NCBI GenBank assembly: GCA_963978905.1
Contig: OZ022260.1
Span: forward strand, 40,794,259 to 40,858,258
DNA: 64,000 nucleotides
Source of the DNA: Trichostrongylus colubriformis
Taxonomy: Eukaryota; Nematoda; Chromadorea; Rhabditida; Trichostrongylidae
Reading direction: 5' to 3'
Within the stretch, counting starts at the first letter, position 1, and every line of letters begins with the position of its first letter. A program made the position numbers and the translations under genes. The notes beneath the pieces were generated by a model that was not told the origin of the DNA, did not search any database, and saw only the letters and a program-made list of their open reading frames with translations. This document shows positions 11,401-18,368 of this stretch, one piece after another.

Positions 11401-14400
11401 GAACAGATTGACGCATTCGTCAACCGAGAAACAACGAAAAAGAGAAAAATGCTGATTTTGCGATCACTTAGTGCTCCATTGTTCCAAATAACCACAAATT
11501 TTGATGATATAGGTCGATATAAAGAATTTCAGAATGTTTTTAGACCGCATGCTGCCACGCTTCGATGACAACGTCTTTAAACTCCCTGACACCTTCCAAT
11601 CGGTCTGAATTCTTTTCCCTGCGAAACCCCAGATAATCTTCCATCATGTAAAGATTGGAGCCGTTCGTTATCCGGGCTAGAAGGTCCATTCGGTGACGGC
11701 TTCACCATGATCGAGTGTTCCAGTTGACATGGGATGGTCCATTAACTTATATAAAAACAAGATTTCGGTGAAGATTTCGAGACGCGTGACAGGAGAAGGG
11801 TACGGCGCACAAAGGCACGGTAATCGATGGTTCATCCTTTCGAGAACAAAACAAAAATTCGAATACCATACCATGACAAATTGTCCGAAAATTCCCTCAA
11901 GTTTGTACACCTTTCCCCTTCGGTTTTTTCTCCAGATTGTTCCGTCTGATGAAAAAAGGTTTCGGCTATGACGTCCCCGACGGATACCGGCGCTATCGCA
12001 CAAGCACAAACCTACGTTTCCAAAAAGAACTTCAAAGAAGGAGGTGTCAGGGTGTGGGATCAAGTAATCATTCAAATTTTCGTTTTGTTCTCGAAAGGAT
12101 GAACCATCCGATTACCGAGCCTTTGTGCGCGTACTCTTCTCCTGTCATGCGTCTCGAAATCTTCACCGAAATCTTGTTTTTATGTAAGTTAGTGGGCCAT
12201 CCCATGTCAACTGGAACACTCGATCATGGTGAGGCCGTCACCGAATGGACCTTCTGGCCCGGATAACAAACGGCTCCAATCTTTACATGATGGAAGATTA
12301 TCTGGGGTTTCACGGGGAAAAGAATTCAGACCGATTGGAAGGTGTCAGGAAGTTTGAAGACGTTGTCATCGAAGCTGGCAGCATGCGGTCTAAAAACATT
12401 CTGAAAATCTGTATATCGACCTATATCATCAAAATTTGTGGCTATTTGGAACAATGGAGCACTAAGTGATCGCAAAATCAGCATTTTTCTCTTTTTCGTT
12501 GTTTCTCGGTTGACGAATGCGTCAATCTGTTCAGTGGCTGTATAATTTTGCAGAATGGTATAAGCGCCATTTTCAAAACAAATTAAGAAAAGAATCTTCT
12601 ATGTTTCTTGGCTAAAATTTGGTATGGATGCGCGAATGCGCGTTCACACTGGCTACATCTTTCACTTAGAGACTTTTTTCAATCACTCTGCGAACAGAGT
12701 TTTTGGACAATTTATAGGTGGCTGTATAATTATGCAGAGCACTGTATGCAGTACAAGTCCACGCGCATCTATAGGTATTGTTGTCTTCCATCTCCCGGAT
12801 AACCCTTTTCGGCAAAATGAAAATATCAAAAGTCACTTCATTTTCAATTCCAATTTTTTTTTCTTTGAATGGCGTTAGACAGGGAAAGGAAAAGGTGATA
12901 ATCCGATGGAGCAAGATCAGGGCTATAAGGCAGCAGTTTTTATCCGAGCTCGAAAATTTTTTAAAAGAAAAAATTCAAAAAAATTTTTACCACTGGTGAA
13001 AAAATGACTCGCCAAAAAATTCTTGAGCTTGGATAAAAATTGCTGCCCCGTCCACCTTATAGCCCTGTGCTTGTTCCATCGGATTATCACCTTTTCCTCT
13101 CCCTGTCTAACGCCATTCAAAGAAAAAATTTTTTTATAATTTTTGTATTGAAAATGAGGTTGACCGTTGATATGTTTATTTTGCCAAAAAGGGTTATCCG
13201 GGAGATGGAAGACAATAATACCTATAGATGCGTGTGGACTTGTACTACATGTGTATGTACACAAGAGATTGCTGGAAAGCAGTTTGGAGGGAGAAAGCGG
13301 TATTTTAAAATACGAAAAAACTTTTTAGACTACCCAATATTTTAGAGTCACACACTTTTATTAAACATTCAAAATTTATATAATTTACTTCGAGTGTTTT
13401 GTTCTGGTTCTGGCGGTATGGAACTAATTGTGACTAGAATAAGCTCAACTGAAAGCCATGCATTCAAAACCCGAATTTGAAGGAAAAAAAACCGACAAAA
13501 AGCTGGAAAGTGAAAAGGTAGACCACAGCTATAGTACATTCAATCGTACCTGTTCAATAAGATATTCTGTGTTTTGAGATCTCTATGCACAATCGATTTT
13601 GAATGAATATGATTAAGAGCAATAAGGATCTGAAAGAATTTCCTATTTTGAGTTCAATTCACTCGCTTTTGGTAGTGTCAAATAAAAACCCAAATCTTAC
13701 TTACAATTGAACCATTACAAGAAGATATTATTATTACCATTACTATTATTATATTATTATTATTAGATCTTACCTGCGTAAAGTAGTTGAGAACCTGTGA
13801 CTCGGGGAAGTTCACACCTATAAACCGCATTGAGAAAGGCTCTGTGATCATCATGTGCAAATTTACTTAAGGTTTTTTGTTTTGCTCTACGGCTACAAAA
13901 GGGTACGGACGGTGATGTAGCCTTTCGACCGCTACAGCCGCCGTCAGAGTTCGCAATTGTGCGATTTTGCCGCCTCACACTTTCGCACGCGATACTGCGA
14001 CCTTGCGAACTTGCATTACCGCAATTTTGCGTGCGGAGCGACAGCACTTCAAATAGCAGAAATTGCAAAATTGCAAGATTGCAGAATCACAAAAACGCGA
14101 AGTAGCGAAGTCCGATGGCGGTCTATGCAACGGAATGTCACCCTGGGCATATGTGCAGAGTCACAAAAGGCTTGGTGGCGAGCGCGCAGAGCGGTCCAAC
14201 CAATGGCAAGCTCAGCAGGGAAAGGATCCAATAATGAGGGGCGAGTTGCTATCCACCTGAATGCCTAGCTTTCCCTTACCATGTAGCTATTTTGTGCACC
14301 AAGAAATCTCGAATGAGCTGACCTTTCTGCTCCTGTACGAGCTTTTCCATAGTGCCACCTTCAGCATACTGCATGACGATTGCGAGCTGATTCTCGAACA

Positions 14401-17400
14401 CGAAATAGTCATAATAGCCGATAATCATCGGATGATGCATTTTTTGTAGCAATTTCACCTCACCTAAAAGTAACTGCATGTAATGGTTCTAAAAGAGGAT
14501 ATTTTTCTTCGAAATAGCGTGAAATTCGATATTCTCGGTGCAGATTTGAAACCAGAGTCGCTTACAGTTGTTTTGGAGCGCTTGATAGGGCGTGGCTTAC
14601 GGGCTTGAGTGAGAGTGTATCAAGCTCTCCCACCCCGCCACACCCTTACACTCTCGCCATGCACTCTCATTCTCGCCACTCAGGCCACGCCCTATCAAGC
14701 GCTCCGAGATGGTTTGTAAAAACTTTATTTATGATTTGAAGTTTAGAGATGTGGAAAAGGTAGTCATGAAGGAATTAGAAGAATTGAAAATAAGTGAATA
14801 ATCTGTTCATAAAATTCTCTGCTAATTATTTCATCGTAACTACGACGTTTTGTTCGAAATGGCTAGGTAATCATAACAGCCTGCGAAAACTATGCAAGGA
14901 CCGGAGTAAACCTTTCGAGCATATCCAGTCCAAAAAAGTCTGTCGTGGCAGGCACCCAACTTATTGGTAGACATTTTCACTGGCAAATTTTCAAATCTTA
15001 CCCATCATCGACTTTTCCTCATCTGGACTCATTCCATGGATGAATATTGTCTTCACGATGACCTGAAAATAACTTATTAGTCTTCTTTCGCTCCTCATTG
15101 AGATTCGTCATTGTGGATGTTGGTTGGAGCTGACGTTGTTGTCGGTTTGTTTGCGGAGTGAGTGGCATAGAAATGCACGATAGGTGGGAATGTCATATGA
15201 CTAGCGGCGTATTTGGAGTGGTTTTGGAAGAGGAGTGGTGATCTTCAAATCTGATCGGAGCTACTACGAGAGCTGATAGGTCTCTCAGGATGGTAGGTGG
15301 TTCGGGCTATTGGAAGATTTCAGTTAGGCAATTCAATGCGCAGCTACAGGGATGCTTAGTTACAGGCAGAGGCTTCGCTCTCAGGCGGGACTCGAACCCG
15401 TACTCCATGCTCTACCGAGTAGTTGTGCTAATCCATTACATCAACGACACCCCTTTCACCGTTACTCAGCTTCTGAATGGTATATTTATCACAGCGCTGA
15501 AGGCTCAGGCATTGTTCTGAGTTCGCGATTCAGGTGGAAAGTATACGATCACGTATCGATTAGGTGAATGATACGCCTGCATCGTAGCACGGGTCCCGGA
15601 CTGCTTGATACGATGTATCTTCTTCCATCTGTCTGAATTGCGCGAGTCGCACGATCGCCTGAATCGCGAACTCTGAGCAATGCCTTGAGTAAAAATTAAT
15701 TTTAATGTTTTGATTTTCGATATACGTGTGAATGCTGGTAAGCTATGGCAAATATACCATTTGGAATCTGAGCTAAGCTGAAAGGGGTCGGTAATGTAAT
15801 GGATTGGTACGTATGCTCGGAAAGCATGGCGTGCGGTTTCCAGCCTCGTCCCAAACCGAGCTTTGCCCAGAGCTCAACACGTCGTGATAACTTTACCATC
15901 CCGGGCTGCGGCGAAAACCAGCAGCTACCAGAAATCAGAATTATTAATGGATATTATTCGCTTACTTTCAAGGGAAAATAAAAGATAGTCGCTACTATCG
16001 CATGCAAGGCACGGTAGCAATATTAATGGCCCCAGACAGTTGTAGCCTTCATTTCTTAAAGGTGACATCACATATAGTAAACGTTCAATGGATGTTTTTT
16101 ATTGGAACCATAGAATGCAAAAGGTACGGCAGATAAAGTTCCGCTCCCCCACAGATGTACCAGAAACTGTACTGTGGCGCGCGTAGGAATGGTTCTCGTC
16201 TGGAACGTAGGAAAATTTTCTGGGAAGAATCCATTCAAAATGTTCCATGTTCGACTCTCTTTTAATCTTGGCATTGATAGATACTCTGGCTAGTTTGTTG
16301 TTAAGCCTTCCAAGATTCACGATCTTATTTATTCGAGGCTAACGTTTCGGCGTCTTCGCCTTCTTCAGAGCCTGAAAAGTCGAAAAAAAAAACTTGAGAC
16401 CTAATTCAATCCAAGACTTTCACAATCCCGAGAACTTTTCAACAGAGTACTAAACCAGCTCTCGGTATCGATCGATCAAAGGGTGGCATGGGCTCACCTT
16501 GGTATTTGCGACCGGGGCGCGGATCCGTTGCCAGGCCTGCGGCAGTGAATATGTGGGTGAAACAGGGCGTCCCCTCCGCACGCGAGTTAAGGAACACCTG
16601 GAGGGTCTTATGAGGTCAAAGACCCAGACTCCCTTGGGTATGCATCGTGTTCAGTGCCATGGAGATACCGAATTTGCAGTCTCAGTCACCATCCTGGCAC
16701 TCGAACCCGAAACCACCGCGCGAAAAACACTGGAGGCTTTTTGGATTACAGCAAAAGATCCTAAAATAAACAGGAAAGAGGAATGTGTGGCCATAACCCG
16801 TGACCTCGCGCCCTTCCTTGGCCTCTGTAAGTTTTGACCTACTACACGAGGTTGAGGTCGTAGAGATGGAGGTACTGCTCCTCAGTCTCCTAAAAAAGTT
16901 GTCCTGCTGGTGGTCCATCTCGCGCCCCGGTCGCAAATACCAAGGTGCGCCCATGCCACCCTTCGATCGATCGATACCGAGAGCTGGTTTAGTACTCTGT
17001 TGAAAAGTGCTCGGGATTGTGAAAGTCTTGGATTGAATTAGGTCTCAAGTTTTTTTTCGACTTTTCAGGCTCTGAAGAAGGCGAAGACGCCGAAACGTTA
17101 GCCTCGAATAAATAAGATCGTGAATCTTGGAAGGCTTAACAACAAACTAGCCAGAGAATCCATTCAAATTTGCAAGCAACCTAGCAACGTCTAGTATGCC
17201 ACAATTCCATAAAAATTTTATTTTAGTATAAATAGTTGCGGTATGTAGACTGCTCATTAAAGGGGGACAAAACGATAAGGGCGTTTTGGAATTTTTTCCC
17301 AGTTTTTCACACTTTCAAGAACTTTGCAATTTGCTCCTACTGTAAAAACAGTGGCGAAATTTGAAGTATTTCTCCGTAAAAGAGAAGTTTTAGCCAAAGG

Positions 17401-17614
17401 AAGCTTGTTCTGGAGCTTAAAAATATCTGCAAATTCATTGATAACTGTTAATAACTTTGTTGATGACTTTATTATTATTGATTAGAATCTGTAGTGAGGA
17501 AAGTTAGTGTATAGCCCCAACCTTTTGAGCTAGTGGATCCTCCCTACGCCGACAGAGCCAGCAAACACCGTAGGCTCCACGGCCAACGACTCGTATCCGT
17601 TCATAGTTCTCCAT
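5399..17614 (-). CDS. NIMA-related (NEK8/9-like) Ser/Thr protein kinase, multi-exon
   Basis: Spliced gene. Exons on the minus strand are 17614-17522, 15062-15002, 14463-14323, 13817-13774, 13629-13550, 8920-8805, 7906-7785, 6604-6505, then probably 5447-5399. The first eight join in phase into 252 codons. Visible motifs are a glycine loop GRGAYGV (residues 11-17), a beta-3 lysine in VIVK, the alpha-C glutamate in GEVKLL, HRDLKTQN, DFG, SPE in place of APE, DLWSLGCVLYEL, and RPD at the end of the C-lobe. The GTL/GTM-type hinge and the spacing match NEK8/NEK9, whose nematode members (NEKL) act in ciliary and epidermal trafficking; that role is by family only. NEK8/9 proteins of vertebrates carry RCC1 repeats; none were seen, so the product looks kinase-domain only. 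The join from exon 8 to exon 9 is one base out of phase. All large introns carry repeats or transposons. Confidence 0.88.
6505..6604 (-). CDS. Kinase exon 8 (end of C-lobe)
   Basis: Acceptor TTTAG, entry phase 0. Encodes CAYPQIGSHASAQLKGLV, then LLQLNERKRPDTK, which aligns without gaps to the last helices of NEK kinases, including the conserved Arg of RPD. Donor AAAG/GTACAT leaves phase 1. Confidence 0.82.
7785..7906 (-). CDS. Kinase exon 7 (helices F and G)
   Basis: Acceptor ATTTTAG, donor AAG/GTAAAT. Encodes RAYNQKSDLWSLGCVLYEL followed by KRAFDGENLPAIVMKITK. Phase 1 in and 0 out. Confidence 0.92.
8156..8628. mobile_element. Foldback MITE in kinase intron 6
   Basis: Inverted arms of about 155-175 bp, starting ttaaaggcataccacgcg on the left and mirrored at 8611-8628, enclose a roughly 150-bp spacer. 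The arms share the block cgagccacgcccaccc and the gtaagccac block. No transposase is present. Confidence 0.7.
8805..8920 (-). CDS. Kinase exon 6 (DFG and activation segment)
   Basis: Acceptor TTTTTAG. Encodes KKTLVKLSDFGISKEL, then GTPNYLSPEICE; the magnesium-binding Asp (DFG) and P+1 loop are intact. Donor GAGG/GTCAGC, phase 1, the same unusual donor hexamer as exon 3. Confidence 0.92.
9110..10003 (-). mobile_element. Internally deleted mariner transposon
   Basis: Inverted termini of about 33 bp begin ttaggttgtcccaaaagtct on the left and are mirrored on the right; the element sits at TA. It is 894 bp long against about 1.3 kb for a full mariner. The minus strand encodes pieces of transposase in different frames: the helix-turn-helix block ALGKGCVSYVTVRRWF at about 9690-9760 and the C-terminal block HPPYSPDIAPSDHHL at about 9360-9410. 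The frame breaks and the length show a dead, deleted copy. Confidence 0.85.
10006..10582. mobile_element. Back-to-back mariner 3' ends (foldback), right end lost
   Basis: Begins TTAGGTCTGTGCAG immediately after the TA that ends the preceding mariner. The minus strand from about 10400 to 10080 encodes HHPPYSPDLSLTNHHLF and the tail to SNGFYFDN. From about 10385 the same coding sequence appears inverted on the plus strand (LPHPPYSPDP, then RVPDANLRQK). The right arm stops near 10582 where a Tc1-like MITE takes over, so its right terminal repeat is missing. Confidence 0.75.
10583..11036 (+). mobile_element. Tc1-like MITE, copy 1 (left end truncated)
   Basis: About 450 bp nearly matching 61605-62067. 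The right end reads gaagacttgtgagcgatactg followed by TA. The left terminal repeat, present in the copy at 61562, is absent. Plus-strand open frames inside are not recognised as transposase. Confidence 0.75.
11101..13337. mobile_element. Foldback mariner split by a nested Tc1
   Basis: Termini ttaggtagtctaaaaagtct and its mirror at 13318-13337 lie against TA on both sides. Minus the inner Tc1 (11190-12744) the element is about 680 bp and is almost entirely palindromic: 11101-11189 plus 12747-12965 mirror 13018-13337. Both arms carry mariner C-terminal coding sequence (RPPYSPVLVPSDYHLF at about 13045-13095 on the plus strand, mirrored on the minus strand). Confidence 0.8.
11190..12744. mobile_element. 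Foldback Tc1-like element, nested
   Basis: 1555 bp with TA on both sides, starting cagtgctctgcataattata and mirrored at the right end. The inverted arms are about 650-670 bp, far longer than Tc1 terminal repeats. The unique middle (about 11870-12060, plus strand) encodes a Tc1 transposase block with SDEKRF, then DGYRRY. The right arm carries C-terminal coding sequence and the left arm is an inverted copy of that same 3' half. The 5' half of the transposase is missing. Confidence 0.8.
13550..13629 (-). CDS. Kinase exon 5 (catalytic loop HRDLKTQN)
   Basis: Acceptor CTTTCAG, donor AACAG/GTACGA. Encodes ILIALNHIHSKSIVHRDL and KTQNILLN; the catalytic Asp is in HRD. Exit phase 2, completed to Arg by exon 6 across a 4.6-kb transposon-filled intron. 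Confidence 0.92.
13774..13817 (-). CDS. Kinase exon 4 (44 bp)
   Basis: Small exon encoding NFPESQVLNYFTQ between an ATAG acceptor and a CAG/GTAAGA donor. It supplies helix alpha-E leading into the catalytic loop; phases 1 in and 0 out match its neighbours. Confidence 0.85.
13936..14123. repeat. Foldback-like dispersed repeat, copy 2
   Basis: Lies in kinase intron 3. Starts agccgccgtcagagttcg and ends with the near mirror cgaagtccgatggcggtct, with repeated gcaaattgc-type blocks between. Related to 1421-1570. Confidence 0.5.
14323..14463 (-). CDS. Kinase exon 3 (alpha-C to hinge)
   Basis: Acceptor TTTTAG. Encodes GEVKLLQKMHHP, then YYDYF and the hinge MQYAEGGTMEKLV. The donor chosen is AAAG followed by GTCAGC. 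It gives the right phase and exactly the spacing of NEK8, whereas the stronger-looking GTAAGG 46 bases on (intron side) does not fit the next exon's phase. Confidence 0.85.
14575..14705. mobile_element. Short foldback MITE (ggagcgcttgatagg family), copy 1
   Basis: Inverted ends ggagcgcttgatagggcgtg are mirrored at 14686-14705. The inside is rich in ctctc/ctcgcc blocks. The second copy is at 29602-29760. Located in kinase intron 2. Confidence 0.75.
15002..15062 (-). CDS. Kinase exon 2 (beta-3 lysine)
   Basis: Acceptor ATTTTCAG, donor GTAAG. Encodes VIVKTIFIHGMSPDEE and the following residues to the start of alpha-C; the lysine of VIVK is the ATP-binding lysine. Entry phase 0, exit phase 1. 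Confidence 0.88.
15335..15510 (-). repeat. tRNA-derived SINE, copy 2
   Basis: On the minus strand: a cgggttcgagtcccg B box preceded by actactcggtagagcatgg, then the family tail gcgaagcctctgcctgtaac and agcatccctgtag. This is the best preserved of three copies. Lies in kinase intron 1. Confidence 0.6.
16336..16373 (-). ncRNA. Hammerhead-like ribozyme motif, left arm
   Basis: Mirror of the motif at 17067-17104: aggct, CTGAAGA, a 4-bp GGCG/CGCC stem, GAAACGTT, then agcct. Identical core, opposite strand. Confidence 0.55.
16499..16837 (+). pseudogene. GIY-YIG endonuclease domain of a Penelope-like element
   Basis: The frame encodes a zinc-knuckle-like CQAC, then EYVGETGRPLRTRVKEHL, which is the Y-V-G...R signature of the GIY-YIG family, a later catalytic-type Glu in TLEAFW, and an Asn in DPKINRKEE. 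This is the C-terminal domain of Penelope-like polyproteins, where it nicks target DNA. Only this domain is left; the first 8 or so residues come from the terminal arm and are not native. The frame is open, so the loss is by 5' truncation and not by point decay. Confidence 0.75.
17067..17104 (+). ncRNA. Hammerhead-like ribozyme motif, right arm
   Basis: Seen directly: aggct pairs perfectly with agcct (stem I, 5 bp), the core CTGAAGA matches CUGANGA, GGCG and CGCC close stem II over an AAGA loop, and GAAA follows. Stem III is reduced to ACGT, self-complementary, with a possible cleavage site after GTT. Small hammerhead variants with almost no stem III are known in Penelope-like elements and act as dimers. 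One unpaired A lies at the foot of stem II. Confidence 0.6.
17522..17614 (-). CDS. Kinase exon 1 (start codon and glycine-rich loop)
   Basis: 31 codons from ATG, beginning MENYERIR and containing the loop GRGAYGV. It ends in ...DPLAQK at a phase-0 donor (GTTGGG), which is weak, but the join to exon 2 gives continuous kinase N-lobe sequence. This ATG is chosen because kinases of this family start a few residues before the glycine loop. Confidence 0.88.
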
Positions 17615-18114
17615 TATTGATTGCTATCGATTACTAATTGGTCATCTAACCTTGAATAGGAGCAGGTATCAAGGCGATGACGACGAGTATGGAACAAGTT
17701 TATTTGTATCACGAATTGCAAAATGTACACATCAAATGAATCACAGTTGGCAGATAAATATGGATCTTCAACAATTATTTACAATAAATATTATGTCAAT
17801 GATCGGATAATAAGATGAAAATCAATTGGGACGTTGTGGAAAAGAGCGTGGGCGATCGATACAGAACACGTTTCGAAGAGAAACACACATCATTAGACCA
17901 GTGGGGACGACCAGGCGCTGTGAAGAAAAGAAAAGGGATTTGGGCAGATTTGTCCCTTCGATGTAATGATCCTAGGGTTAATGAGCTACAAGATTGGGGT
18001 TAGAGTTAGGTAAAGTAAGGGCCTAATTACCGCAAAGTAATAGTTGTAACCCAGGAATGCCTGGGAATCTCAGGCATTCGTACCGGCATTTTTTTCACGT
18101 AAGCGAGAACAGGT

Positions 18115-18120
18115 TTTATT
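18115..18120 (-). promoter_or_regulatory. Possible poly(A) signal of the receptor gene
   Basis: AATAAA on the minus strand about 215 bases past the proposed receptor stop at 18336 and about 500 bases before the kinase ATG. Confidence 0.35.
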
Positions 18121-18335
18121 GAAAATCAACAACAACCTTGAAAAATTGTAGATATTCAAAGAGTTTGTAACCTTATCGTAACAGAGGAGCTACTCTTCGA
18201 ATGGTTTGGTTTTATCTTAAGAAATAGGAGAAATTGCTTGGGAGGGTGTAGCCATTTGACCGGTATCGCCTAGTAGAATATGACGAATGAAGAACCCACT
18301 GGGGTAAGAGATCAGCTGATCAGAGTTCTACGTGA

Positions 18336-18368
18336 TCACATGTGAATAGGGCTATCAACGCGATCGAT
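18336..18368 (-). CDS. Possible last receptor exon
   Basis: A strong acceptor (TTATTTTCAG) is followed in the required phase 0 by IDRVDSPIHM and a stop. It is short, so it could be chance. Confidence 0.35.
   Translation of the reverse strand: MDRVDSPIHM

Larger units (their letters stand above)
16240..17154. mobile_element. Truncated Penelope-like element with inverted terminal copies
   Basis: Two inverted arms of about 235 bp (16284-16520 and 16920-17156) flank a GIY-YIG endonuclease frame. The element is bordered by agaatccattcaaa at 16226-16239 and again at 17155-17168, a 14-bp target duplication. The left arm has an extra tail of about 44 bp, as Penelope pseudo-LTRs often do. The reverse transcriptase part is missing. 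Each arm has a hammerhead-like motif. It is inserted in intron 1 of the kinase gene. Confidence 0.8.
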
